DNA of 64,000 nucleotides, taken from positions 199,203,001 through 199,267,000 of the forward strand of contig NC_135786.1 in NCBI RefSeq assembly GCF_051106095.1. Reading direction: 5' to 3'. Positions 1 through 11,025 of the stretch are shown here, piece after piece. A model generated the notes under the pieces. It ran no database searches. It had not been told where the DNA came from and worked only from the letters and a program-made list of their open reading frames with translations. Source of the DNA: Pogona vitticeps (taxonomy: Eukaryota; Chordata; Lepidosauria; Squamata; Agamidae). Made by a program: the position numbers and the translations under genes. Numbering within the stretch: position 1 is the stretch's first letter; the number at the start of each line of letters is the position of its first letter.

Positions 1-807
1 CTACAGAAGAATAACATTTCAAATGGGGAAGACACATATGCACACTCACACACATGTCCACTGCTCTGTTTGGTGAAAATACAAGGGTCTGAGGTCTGAA
101 AACTAGAGGGGAAACACTTTTCTTCTACATATTTCTTATTCACCTTTCAAGCAGACCAAAAAGCAATTCTGTTATCTCATTTGCACTGTTTTTCATCAGG
201 CCTTTTCCCCTCTAGAAAATACATTAAAATACAAGCTTTTAATTATGATATGGTCTGGACATTTTCTCTTCCTTTGTCCTGTCTGGAGCTTCCATGCACT
301 CACAGATACTCCCTATAGAAGAGTCCAGGAGACTCAAATATAACCAGTGAGATCTGGGGCTTTTCTTTTTCTGCTCTGGAAAGGAGCAGTAACTAGTTTC
401 TAGGGGGATAACAAAAAAGAGGCTCTTAAATCTGTCTAGAAGAATCATGCACTACTTTTAGAACTCTTCATCCTGACAATTCCACTCCCTTAGTCAGTTT
501 CCATTGCTGAGTGGGAATTTGAACCCTGTTCTCCAGAGGCTTAGTCTACGGGAGAATCCTGAGAATGGAAACATTATTTTTATAGCTTCCAACCTCAGAG
601 CCATCTTGCAGAATTCTGGGAGATGTAATCCAAAAAAAGCTAATTTTATAATAGAATTAGAATACAGTATAGAATTATAGATAGCAAAGTACATACCAAA
701 AGTACATACAAGCAAAAATCCTTGCACTGGAAGGGAAGAAAAGTTTCACATTCGGCTATGAAAAGTGGATAGTACCAGAATATCAATAGGATTCTGAGAA
801 ATGCAAT
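1..807. other. Unassigned sequence, no gene seen
   Basis: AT-rich sequence with only short open frames that have no recognisable domain. A scrap around 604-636 containing CTGGGAGATGTAATCC resembles the interior of the hAT-type family seen more completely at 58093-58230. Nothing else recognised. Confidence 0.5.
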
Positions 808-810
808 GAA

Positions 811-857
<47 letters not shown>
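808..857. repeat. (AAAT)n microsatellite
   Basis: About 12 nearly perfect AAAT units. Similar arrays at 12495 and 50238 are tails of L2-like LINEs, but no LINE body is visible next to this one. Confidence 0.95.
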
Positions 858-2107
858 GTAAGTTAAAATGACAGATTTTCACATTGTTACTAATGTCAAA
901 CTGCACTTGGTGAGCCTTTTTTTAAAAAAGAAACTCAAAATGAGTCAAAATGAATGATGAATTTTTAGAAGGAATTCTCCCTCAAACAGTGAAAGATAAC
1001 TCACAATATGTTTTTTTCCTTTCGCATGTGTATCTTGCAATCAGTGTGCTTTATTTTTTGATTGGTTACTGGAGGGTAAGCACAGGCTTAATCTGCAAGG
1101 CAATCTTGCTGTTGGAGGAAAAAATAATTGTAGGGCATAGGATTTCCTCTTAATATTTAGTCTTAGATTGTGACTACATTGGAGAACTGATTGATATGGT
1201 TTGGCTTTGCTGCAGCTTGATTCACAGTTTGTATTATGCCTGAATTTGCAAACAGTGCCCACACAGGATCTCTGGATTGATTTGGGAGTTTACCATTCAT
1301 GCTAGTTATGATGGAAGTCACAATCCAGCCCACAGCTTGACCCCTTTTCCTTCCTTCCTTACTGGCCCTGCATGTTGATCCTTTAGTGGTTTGCAGTCCG
1401 GAGGAGCACTGTACCCCAGAACTGGAGGAAGTGCAGCCAAGAGCCAAGGAAAATGTTGCCTCCGTGCGGATGCCTCTGCAGTGCAGTGAGACTTTGCCCA
1501 AGCAGCTGAAACATCAACTGAACTGTCTCAGAAATCCCCTGGATGGAGCAGAATTTGTTTATGTGCAGCCAGGAAAGAGCCACAGGAGGTGTTGGTTGGA
1601 TGCCAGGATGCTGAGTGTGTGTGTGGTGGGGAAGAATCCAAGTGTCACCTGAAATAGTTTAAATTAGCTTAAAACCATATATCATTAGAGATCAGTATTT
1701 CCTGCCTGACTTACTGGAAAGTAAGGGAAGGTAGCAACTAATAAGTGGTGGGAAGCTGGTGATCCTGAATGGAATCATTCTGAGTTGTGAGTCATGATGT
1801 ATTTTGCAAAATTACTGTTCTTATGTTTAATGTCTATATTCTTAGACTATGAAGTACCTTTTCCATGTTATTTTTCAAAACTCTAATGAGAAAGCAGCTT
1901 CACAGTATACCGTACTCACGGTGCTCTGAATTTCCCCCCACCGCACATGAAGTGGGAAGCTGTTTAAACAAAATAAATGGTTTAGGGAAGGAGAAGCTTT
2001 GTGGAGAGAGGTAAATGCTGACACTACACCCTCCCCCCAATCGTTACAACAACATCTACAGGGGGGAAAGCCTGATTGAATCTTCTCATCATAAAAACCT
2101 TGTAGCC
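858..2107. other. Unassigned sequence, no gene seen
   Basis: No repeat family or gene recognised. An 88-codon open frame at 1386-1652 (plus) is the only stretch that reads somewhat like coding sequence. It has no domain I know and no clear splice context, so it is not called. Confidence 0.45.
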
Positions 2108-2386
2108 CTCTAGAGCAGGGGTCTCCAAACTACGGCCTGCAGGCCACATCTGGCCCACCTTGCCATTTTACCTGGCCCATTCCCTTCAGTTCATGTGCAT
2201 GCATGGGCATGTGGGCATCCATGCATCCGTGCATGCGTGTGTGTGTGGTGTGTATGTGAGTGCATGTCTCTGTGTGTGTCCATGCATTCATGCGTGCACA
2301 TTCTTGTTCCTTTGGCCCTCAAAAATGATGAAAATCTTGTTCCTGTGGCCTTCATGGTCAAAAGTTTGGAGACCCCTGCTCTAGAG
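2108..2386. mobile_element. Non-autonomous hAT DNA transposon with 8-bp target duplication
   Basis: The element body is 2116-2378 (263 bp). It begins CAGGGGTCTCCAAAC and ends GTTTGGAGACCCCTG, which are exact inverted repeats. The 8-bp sequence CTCTAGAG flanks both sides (2108-2115 and 2379-2386), matching the nTCTAGAn target preference known for many vertebrate hAT elements. The interior has no transposase frame and is dominated by TG/CATG-rich simple sequence (about 2190-2300), so it would depend on an autonomous hAT elsewhere. The intact terminal repeats and duplication suggest a fairly recent insertion. Confidence 0.9.
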
Positions 2387-3121
2387 GCAAAGAAAAAAAC
2401 CTGGTTTGGCAGCAAATAGGCTTGACCAATTCAAATCAGATTTATACGTCACATAGACAATTTTTAAAAAGACAGAAATTCACTTGTCTTATAAGCAGAG
2501 CAAATCCCATGGTATTTGACCATGCAGTTGCCCTCTAATTCTCAGAGCTGCCATACTGCATCAAGAATTAAAGAACAGACTCATGTAGGCAGCTTGAGAA
2601 TTCTTATGTGCTTTAAAGATTAGCCATTGCCCATTGTTGTTAGTCAGTCTTAGGCAACTGCAAATTTGCAGAGACTCTTGAGTACTACATAGCATTCTGG
2701 TGGTCCATTCATAATTCAACAGATATCTCATTAAGTATAGTTTAAACTGAGTTGCAATGGTGTTTGAAGCAAAATAAGACCCAGACCATTTACTCCTGTG
2801 ACTTGCCAAGATGTGCTAAGCACATGAAATGAGCCAAATGCTTTTGATCATGATATATAAAATTATTATTCCTTTATAGCACATTACCATTAGCATGACA
2901 CTTCTGTTTGGATTGATAAATGTTTCCTATTTAAGTATCTTTTTGAAGGTAGATTTATATCATTCACTATCATAGGCATAGAACACTAAAACGTTTACAC
3001 AGTTAGGAAAAAATTAATTAGTCATATTTTAATGTCTAATTTTCAACATGTGGCCAAGTCTCCATTCTTTCCTCTAAAGAATGTAAGCATCAGAAGTCTA
3101 TGAGGTGTGTCTGAAATTTAA
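2387..3121. other. Unassigned sequence, no gene seen
   Basis: AT-rich sequence without a recognised repeat, RNA gene or coding exon. Confidence 0.5.
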
Positions 3122-3355
3122 GAGCCTCGTGGCGCAGTGGTTAAAACGCTGTACTGCAGCTAAAACTGTGCTCACGACCTGGGGTTCAAATCCCAGGTAG
3201 CTGGCTCAAGGTTGACTCAGCCTTCCATCCTTCCGAGGTCGGTAAAATGAGTACCCAGCTTGCTGGTGGGGCAATGTGTAGCCTGTATAATTAAATTGTA
3301 AACCGCCCGGAGAGTGCTTGTAGCGCTATGGGGCGGTATATAAGTAAATAAAAAA
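3122..3355 (+). mobile_element. SINE-A: tRNA-derived SINE with an L2-like tail
   Basis: The head has a pol III A-box-like segment (GTGGCGCAGTGGTTAAAACG) and a strong B box (GGGTTCAAATCCC, about 3182-3194). A middle region follows, then a tail reading TTGTAAACCGCCCGGAGAG, a short loop and GGGGCGGTATATAAGTAAAT with A-rich sequence. That tail has the same layout as the 3' ends of the L2-like LINEs at 12433-12495 and 50320-50360. The family resembles squamate tRNA-derived SINEs of the Sauria type, though I am not sure of the formal name. A second copy lies at 18650-18879 on the minus strand. The element looks full length and little diverged. No clear target duplication was found. Confidence 0.9.
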
Positions 3356-3480
3356 AAGATAGTGTATTTAAAACTGAGACATTTTATCATGTATCTTCCA
3401 CCAACAGACAAGACTAGTGTGTGTCTCAAAGAAAAGAAAAACATATGTATACTAGAAAAACATATACAATACACTATCTT
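3356..3480. mobile_element. Small inverted-repeat element (possible MITE) abutting SINE-A
   Basis: A perfect 13-bp inverted repeat, AAGATAGTGTATT at 3356-3368 and AATACACTATCTT at 3468-3480, bounds 125 bp. The left repeat starts directly in the A-rich end of the SINE. The interior has two similar GAAAAACATAT segments and no coding potential. It could be a MITE or a chance/SINE-flank structure; the family is unknown. Confidence 0.4.
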
Positions 3481-3593
3481 AAATTGGCAGGCTGAATTTT
3501 TGAAAACCTGTGGGAGGCTCCTGAATGTTGGGTATGTTTATCATGGACTAACTTTTAAAGATGTTTTAAAAACAACCATTTATTTCATTTCAG

Positions 3594-3668
3594 GTTGTTT
3601 TGTTTGTTTATTTATTTATTGAATTTGTACCCCGCCCATTTAGTCAACTGATTACTCTGGGCAGTTTT
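3594..3668 (-). mobile_element. L2-like LINE 3' tail fragment
   Basis: Short TTTA repeats followed by GTACCCCGCCCATTTAG and CTCTGGGC are the reverse complement of the end seen on the L2-like LINEs at 12433 and 50320. Only the last 70 or so bases survive. Confidence 0.7.
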
Positions 3669-4515
3669 GGGATACGTCTTCTGTTTTCATGCATTTTTAT
3701 GTGTAATGGGAACATTTCCAAGTATGCCTGAACAGAAATTCTGGAAAATGAACAAAGAATCTTGCATATACACAGGAATGTGAACACACACACATACCAC
3801 TGCCAAATATACTGACAGCAGTGCAAAGTTTTTCATAGCTATCCTTGATAGATTCACAACCACATTTTACCAGGAAGGCTTAATTAATGGCATCCTGAGA
3901 ATCTTCGCATGCAAACTCCCATGGGAAAGCTTAGCTCTTATCGGGCAAAGCCTATTGATTCAGAGGTAGGGCATTTGAGCAGATACACCACCACTGGGAT
4001 GGAGTTGTTCTAGAGATAAGACAAGGACGGTAAATAATAATTGTATTATTCGCCTGTGTAGACCACTCTATACATGCCATGCATTTCTGTCTTTTAACCT
4101 ACGTTCCCTTCAGGGGGAAATAGAACTAGCAGAGACAGGAAAGGTCATCTGATTTTATTGAAGAACAAAAATGAGACAGTCATAGAGTGCAAACGTTAGG
4201 AATGCTCCCTGGATTTGACTTGGTCTTTTGGCCACATTTCCTACTAAAGATGCCTCCTACTCAGTGATGAATAAAATGCATCAGTAGTTCTACCATTTCA
4301 CACAACAATCACTGTCTCATATTAAAAGTCTGCGCATGCATCACCTGAGAGACTATGATAAAGTTGTGCTGCTGATGCCTTGAAGATTTCAGTTTAGCCA
4401 CTGGGCCAATATGACAGGCTACCTGGGAAGCCCACATATATGACCTTAGAAACTATGATGAAAGAATATATATTTAGGGAACTGAGCTCTATATAGTTCT
4501 CTATGGGGGAATGGG
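3669..4515. other. Unassigned sequence, no gene seen
   Basis: No recognised repeat or coding exon. Confidence 0.5.
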
Positions 4516-4760
4516 AGCTGGCTGGATAGCACAGTGGTTTAGGTATCTGGCTGCGGAATCAGAGGGTGGGAGTTCGATTCCCCACTGTGCCTCTTGCAAA
4601 AGAGAATTAGCCTATGTGGCCTTGGGCAAGCTGCAAAGTCCCAGGATGCCCCCAGATAAAGAGAATGGTAAATGACTTCTGAGTATTCTCTACCTGGAAA
4701 ACCCTGAAAAGGGTCACCACACGTCAGAATTGACCTGATGCCACATGATTATTATTGTTA
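4516..4760 (+). mobile_element. SINE-B: tRNA-derived SINE with an RTE/BovB-like tail
   Basis: The head reads GGCTGGATAGCACAGTGG (A box region) with a B box GAGTTCGATTCCCC near 4569-4583. The middle contains TGGCCTTGGGCAAGCTGC. The tail reads GTCAGAATTGACCTGATG and ends in ATTATTATTGTTAT. That tail resembles the ends of the RTE/BovB LINEs at 4866, 20375 and 55623. Other copies are at 49397-49862, 49497-49730 and 59810-60033, with related forms at 25186, 56108 and 62003. This is the most frequent SINE family here. Confidence 0.88.
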
Positions 4761-4865
4761 TAGGAGAATAATGGGAGAAATGTGAAATAGTTTTGTAGTA
4801 AAAACACCTGCAGAAATTGTTCCAGAGTGGGCCATAGCATGCATCACCACAAAATAGTTGGTTTG

Positions 4866-5010
4866 CTGTTGTTATATGCTGTTAAGTCACCTCCAACTTA
4901 TGGTGATCCTAGAAGCAAGTGACCTTCAAAATGTCCTATTATTAACAGCCCCAAACTCAAGCCTGCGGCTTCCTTTATGGAATTCATCTACCTCATATTA
5001 GATAGTGTGC
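4866..5010 (-). mobile_element. RTE-class (BovB-like) LINE 3' end
   Basis: Read on the minus strand, the sequence keeps a degenerate form of the last codons of an RTE-type ORF (xxxAVNNRTFxRS pattern). It is followed by ATAAGTTGGAGGTGACTTAA and an AAC-rich end. The same ORF end is seen at 20375-20545 on the plus strand. It is severely 5'-truncated and diverged. Confidence 0.65.
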
Positions 5011-6404
5011 CTGTCTGTGTACGTTTAATATAATACATGCATTTAGCATGCCAGGGTGGGGAAGCACTCTCCTTTCCCTCTTGTGGACACTAATATTCTG
5101 TGCAGGAGCCAACATTCAACTTCCTTTTTAGATAGGATGATGATACTCATTGGGCATGTCCATCAGGCTGTTTGGCCCTCTTGGAGGTTAGTTGCAGTTT
5201 TCAAAATAAGAGGAATGGGTGGGTGGGTCAGTGTTTCCTAACCATTATGGATTATTGTGAGCTACTCTTGCTCCAATGCAACGTGCTTTGGGCTGGTACA
5301 GTATATTCTTGAATGGGCAATGAAACCTATTTTGCATTATAAAATACAGTTCTTGCTCTGGGCAGTAATGGAACTGGATGGTTGATGGGGATCAGCACAG
5401 CGACTTGCATTTTGTAATATTGTTTGCTATAACTATTGTTGTTGTAGTTGCTAAAGATTTTGCTTTCTGCTCCATCCTGATGCTGGAAAACCTTTTTAAA
5501 AATCTGTGGCGTTCTACTTTTTTGTGGGTTTTTTTTTTGGGGGGGAGATTGGCTTTGCTCTTTGTGTGCTATTTATATACAGCTTCTCTAGTGAGAGCTC
5601 TCCCCTTCCCCCAAAAGCTTTGCATAGCCTCATACCACAGCTAGCCACCACCTGATGTCCTATTTTTCCATTGGCTCTTGCTGTTGCTGAACCTCCGCTC
5701 GCTCCAATACTGTCTGTGCATTTCCTGTTGCGAGACATAATCTTCTGTTTTTTTTTCCACCCCTTTGATGTATTCCTAAGGAACGGAGGCATCACGACAA
5801 GATTGCATGTTCGCTCACACCGCCCTGCAACTACTCTCCCACAACTGGGAGGTGACTGTGGAAGCAAGAGGGATGGCTGATTGTGCCCAGCTGTTTTGCA
5901 AAAAAGAAACAGGATTACAACACCACAGCCATGTGCTGTCCCAAGAGATACCAATCAGTAAATTCATATCAGTATTCTTCTGAAGGAACCCAACTGTCCT
6001 CTCCACTAAGATCTATTATTTAGTTGCAAGATGTGGGGAGAAGGACGGGCGGAGGGGGACCATTTATTCCTATGGCTGGGTTCCTCATGATAATACAGAA
6101 AGGCGAGGATGGCAAGGTCATGTTTAGTAGACAGTCATATGGCTCGAAGATAGCTGGGGGATCTGATAGGAAAGACATGGCAAATGAGTGAAATGTCATA
6201 CTTATGCAGTGGTAACCTTAAACATCGGGGGCCAAGTTAAGTGATGGTATTCACACCATCAGAGGTTTTTCCTGAAAAATGATTTGTTAGGTTTGTTCCT
6301 CCAGGAGCCTCTCCCTGTTTTTACATCTTAGTGTGCGGTGATAAATAATGCATTGCCTTCTCCTCTGCCTTGATAATAAGGCTTCCTTAATGGTATAAGA
6401 CAGC
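5011..6404. other. Unassigned sequence, no gene seen
   Basis: No repeat family recognised. An antisense 146-codon open frame at 5514-5954 has no domain and looks like chance. Confidence 0.45.
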
Positions 6405-6562
6405 TTTCCCCAGCTGGGCAGTGTGTGTGTGGGGGGGTTGGGTTGGGTTTAGACACGTTGGGCTCCCAGATGGTGTCGGACGACAACCTCTCTCATGGTG
6501 GCTGGGGATGATAGGGGGTTATAGTCCTGGAGGGTGCTAGATTGGGAAAAGGCTAGTTTAGG
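6405..6562. mobile_element. hAT-type remnant
   Basis: Starts CTTTCCCCAGCTGGG and ends near GATTGGGAAAAGGC, so the ends are partly complementary. The interior TGGTGGCTGGGGATGATAGGG...TTATAGTCCTGGAGGG matches the degenerate 'title' of the widespread element whose scraps also occur at 26104, 34411 and 35738. It is old and diverged, with a short G-rich simple repeat at 6421-6450. Confidence 0.55.
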
Positions 6563-8120
6563 ACATACATTCTGCAAAACAGGATGAGCTGAGTGCAGAA
6601 ATAGACATTAAACCCATTCATACTAGTTTTCTGTTTGGCAAGGATGATAACTGATGATTCCAAAGTTAAAAAGGAAAGCTAGGCTTGGATTTTCTCTTCT
6701 GTTCTTTTTGCTCTTAGTTCTTTGAAAACACCAACAACTGCACACCCTGAGTTCCATTCTTTGGCTTTTCTTAACGCGTGTGCCATTGTAACAACTGTCA
6801 TGTAAGGTTAATGACAGCTTCTCATTACCCTTGTCAAATATGTAATAATGTGGCCTGACAACAGGACTGAACAGCTCCTGCTTCTCAGAGCCCTATGTTT
6901 TGCCTAGCAGATGGTCGCTGTATTTGGAGAGGCCCTGTTCAGATGCATCAGCGCTATCCTGGACGCATGTGCACAGAAAGTGTTTTTCTCCGATGGGACA
7001 GCTCATGAATGGAATACTAATTGGGCACAGCAAGACATCCCAGGGTGGGTTAATTTTCTTCTTTAATTTCTTTTCATATTAATATGAAAAATACATGCAA
7101 GGGCTGTTTTTGTTGTTATTTTTCCTCCCTTCTATAGCCCAACCTTAAACACATCGATTAGAACAAGGAACTTCTTCCAGGAGGAAAACAGAAAGGAACC
7201 AAAGTAGCCTTCTCTTATTTCTGAAACTTGCTCCCTGCTAACCATGGAGCTATTCTGTAACACCAAGGTATCTCTGACGTGCTCACTTTTTTTTAAGGTT
7301 ACTGTTTTTAGCCATGTATTTGGAGTTTTGGATTTTGGTTAGATTTTTTTTTTTTTGCTCATAGCAGAAGTGCAAGGATTCACAGAGCAAAGTTATCTTC
7401 AAGTTCTCCAATTTAGTTTACATTTTTTTCTTCTTAACTGGCACTTACGGTCTCCAACTCACTCTGAGACATGAGTAAGAGAAAGAATAAAAAGAATTTT
7501 CTTTACTCACAGATCTGAACAGCTCAAACAGCAAAACTGACAAACACGGCTGTTTGCAGCAACAAGCCACAAGAGAGGGAAAGGGGCTCAGAGCAGAGAT
7601 ATAGAGCTCTCTTTGAATCACAGGTAGGGAAGATTAGTGCTGTTAGTGATTGACAGTCAACCCCAGCCAAACTTACTAGAGGTAGCATACGAGGTTGCAA
7701 AAATGCCAAAAGGTTAGACTTACTTAGAATATATCCCTTTAAATATATTGGATTTAGGTAAACCACTCAAGCTGTATCCAACCTAATGAGAGGAAAAACC
7801 CACCAAGTTTTGCTCCAGGGAAATCTAGTGCTGTTTTTAGAGAGAAATATGACTCTTCCATTATATGAGTAGATTTTATTTGCATAGCTTGGATAGGACT
7901 AATTTATTGCAGAATTCAAATAGTTTTAAAGAGAAATAGATAAAGGGAGAATTAGTAATAAAGATGAGGAAAGAAAGTGCATGGTGAAGGAGTTACTTAC
8001 AATGGTAACAGGAAAGCAAAGGTCCGGTGATCTACACTGAGGTATTTTTTTAGCTTTCGTTTGATTAAGTACATTAATAAAGTCTATAGACATGCTTTTG
8101 TAAGTAGGCGGTATTTGCTT
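6563..8120. other. Unassigned sequence, no gene seen
   Basis: No recognised repeat. The block around 6755-6855 (CATGTAAGGTTAATGACAG, then AATATGTAATAATGTGGCC) has the texture of conserved non-coding sequence but cannot be judged from one genome. Confidence 0.4.
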
Positions 8121-8177
8121 TATACACATATACGTACATACACACACACACACACACACATATACATATACATATTT

Positions 8178-8211
<34 letters not shown>

Positions 8212-8222
8212 TGTGTGTGTGT

Positions 8223-8254
<32 letters not shown>

Positions 8255-8273
8255 CATATATATAAACACATAT
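8121..8273. repeat. Compound CA/TA/TG simple repeat with self-complementary arms
   Basis: Runs of (CA)n, CATATA units, ATATATGTGTGTGTG, (TA)n and again (CA)n follow one another. The CA and TG blocks are complementary to each other, so the array can fold into hairpins. The open frames across it are artefacts. Confidence 0.9.
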
Positions 8274-8792
8274 ACTACATTATTTCCCAAAATAGGTCTG
8301 TATATATAATAACATTCTTCAAGAAAGTGATAGTGAACAAAGAACTCAAAACAAGATTGAAACATTGAAAGAAAATAAAACTAAAGGCAAAGTTTAAGAC
8401 ATGAGCCAAAACCTTCTTGAGGAGTTATGCTGGTGTAACGCTAATGGCATAACCCCTGGAAGCAAAGTGCCTCAAGCTAAGAAACCACCACAGAAAATAC
8501 CCAAGCACAAATAATGTTTATGGTGATTTCTTAACTTGAAGATAGATTAGGTGTGTAATCTTAGATGAAGCAAGTTTAGGTTTCTTGTGCTTATTGTGCT
8601 AAAACATGCTGAGACACAACTGCTCAAATGGGAGTGGATGTCACTCAGACTTCCTGTTTCAAAACCTTCTGTTCCTTTTGATAATTGATTCATTTGTAGA
8701 TCACAAGGCACTCCACATAGTTCCACTACACATGATGCCAAAATCATGTGGCCCCCATCCTATTGTTTGGGGTAGTAAATCGCACAAGAGTA
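8274..8792. other. Unassigned sequence, no gene seen
   Basis: No recognised repeat or exon. Confidence 0.45.
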
Positions 8793-9292
8793 GGCCCATT
8801 GAATAAGTGAAAATGTGGTGACTCAGTTTCTCCAAAAGTTCCATTGAGTCAGATGGACTCATTCTAACCATTACTTACTAATCTAAAGTAAGCTGCAATT
8901 AAAGTGAGCACATTTGAATCAATAGAATTTACAGAGGAATTGACTCACCAACTCCTGATTAATTCAATGGGCTTTCTCTAGTGTAATTTAAGCAATAGGA
9001 TTTTGGCAAGTGACTGAAATCCTGTTGCTTAGTGCAGCAAGTTGAATAATAATAATAATTTATTGTCATTGTAAGTATATACACATACAACGAAATTCAC
9101 AACTAAAGCTGGTCCATTGAATCATATGTTCCATTGATTCAAATGGGCCTATTCTGGTTGTAATGTACTTCAGTATGGCAAGCCACAGCTAAAGAAGGCC
9201 CATTGGATAAGTGGAGATTTCATGAGTCAACATCTTCGTAAGTTCCACTGATTAAATGGACTTGCTCTCATTGGAACTTACTACTGGACTTT
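8793..9292. repeat. Degenerate interspersed repeat cluster
   Basis: Two clearly related blocks, 8793-8878 and 9198-9292, share GGCCCATTGAATAAGTG-like starts, AAGTTCCATTGA in the middle and an ACTTACTA-type end. Weaker relatives lie at about 8919-8985 and 9116-9172 around TTGATTCAATGGGC-like cores. Spacing is irregular and identity is roughly three quarters by eye, so this is an old duplicated repeat rather than a fresh satellite. Family unknown. Confidence 0.5.
9043..9105 (-). mobile_element. Short LINE-tail-like fragment (Rex1/Babar type?)
   Basis: AATAATAATAATAATTTATT followed by GTCATTGTAAGTATATACAC and CAACGAAATTCAC resembles the reverse complement of the 3' end of Rex1/Babar-type LINEs. 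Only about 60 bp; the assignment rests on memory of that motif. Confidence 0.4.
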
Positions 9293-10905
9293 AGCCAGTA
9301 TGTTGAAAATAACTGGATGATATTCTGTCAGAGTGAGAGAAACAAAAAAGGTAGAGAAAACATGTGGGGTATACACTTTTAATGGTTGATATCAAGTGTG
9401 ACCCAAGTATAAATATTCACTAAATTTTACAATGATCCACTTTGATCATCTGGCTTGCTCTTCAGCATGGGCTGTTTAATCTTAACTAACTTTTTCTTCC
9501 ACCAAAGTCCATTGTTTCTGGTTGACTGATGACATTTTCTTTTTCTTTTCCAGAGCAACATATGTGACAACCTTTGGAGAGTTCAGTCATAAATCTTTTA
9601 TTACTGTGAACAGTCTTTACCAAACATTTTCAAAAAGTTTTGCTGTGAACATTATGTGTGGCAGCATCATGTTTTCTTTTCACTGTCCAGTGGGAGCTGT
9701 CAGGAAATGAGGTCAGTCACCGAACAGACTGGCTCGCCAAAACCTGGCCTCTCTTCAGAGATGGCACTGGGCTTGATCTTTCCAGAAATTCTTTAGTACT
9801 GTGCTTCCCTTTTCATAAAGAAGGTCACAAACAGTGTTTCAAGAAACCTGGGATATTTTCATAAACAGAGAGGAAAGCATTTTTTTTTTTAAAAAAAGGT
9901 CTTAGAACAAATTGTTTTACACATGACGGCTGCCAAAGCACTGAAAAAGGGAATGTCTTCATATAACACATTCAGTTTATCTTAAGTAAGATGAGGAAAT
10001 TGCAGTCACAGCCACCGCTATTAATAAGTACTTAAGATACTCAAGAAACAGTATAACGTACAGAAAAGGAATCTGGAAGTAAAAATTCTGCAGGATTTTG
10101 TACCAAACTTCCTGTTGGCATTGCCTTGAGAAATAATCTTTTCAGAAAAGGTCAGACCTCAACATCTTCAGGAAAAATAGATGTTATACATCATTTTCAG
10201 AAACATACGGCTGAAAGTAGAAGCTAGCAAATGCACGATTTGTCTTTCTTATGCTAACTCATGGCTTATTTGTTATTGGAAATGCATGCATAACTCTGAG
10301 GGAAAGCACCGGGTGCAAAAGTTCACTAAACAAAAGAACAAGGTTGCCATATGCCAGCTTTCCCCCCGCCCCCAGGTGGTCTGAATTATATTTTTCTTGG
10401 CCACATGGCTATTTTTTTGTGGGGGGGGGAGAGTCCTCAGTCAATGGGCATTTAACACTTGTATTGATTTCAATGAATTAATGTGTTATTTGCTACATAT
10501 ACATATTGTAAATGGCAATTCTATTAAAAAAGTAATACGTGCTACTAATACTTGGTGGCTGATTTCTTGCTGTTGGTGTTGTTGCTTCTCTCAGTTGCCA
10601 TTAAAAATATATTTTTTTAAAACATAATAAAATGAATATGATCCAACTTCCTGTCATTATTTTGTCCTGAGACAAGCAGGCCGAAAGTCGATTTCATGCC
10701 TTAAGAATTGCTCAACTCTCTTGTCAACCAAATAGAAAAGAAGTATATAGGGAGGCGGAATCTCTCTGTCTTCAGAGACAGAAAGAGAGAGAAAGGCAAT
10801 ATTAAACTGAGTGTTTTAGAGCCTATCCATGTGGACATTTGTCCTGCTGTTCGTTGCACATTAGATGGGTTCACTCTTTTTCTTTCCTTTTCATTTTCCT
10901 TTTCC
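9293..10905. other. Unassigned sequence, no gene seen
   Basis: No recognised repeat or exon. Poly-C and poly-G runs near 10362 and 10421 are the only notable features. Confidence 0.45.
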
Positions 10906-11025
10906 CCTTCCTTCCTTCCTTCCTTCCTTCCTTCCTTCCTTCCTTCCTTCCTTCCTTCCTTCCTTCCTTCCTTCCTTCCTTCCTTCCTTCCTTCCTTCCT
11001 TCCTTCCTTCCTTCCTTCCTTCCTT
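10906..11025. repeat. (CCTT)30 microsatellite
   Basis: An uninterrupted 120-bp tetranucleotide array with pyrimidine-rich flanks (10880-10905). The uninterrupted state suggests high mutability. All open frames through it (PSFL/KEGR repeats) are shadows. Confidence 0.97.

Noticed and set aside
1386-1652. 88-codon frame that reads like coding sequence
   Set aside because: No known domain, no splice or promoter context, and an overlapping antisense frame of similar length.
3122-3200. Possible tRNA gene (A and B boxes)
   Set aside because: Continues into a SINE body and tail and recurs at 18650-18879; it is a tRNA-derived SINE head, not a tRNA gene.
5514-5954. 146-codon antisense frame
   Set aside because: Low-information composition, no domain, crosses a poly-T/poly-G stretch; most likely chance.
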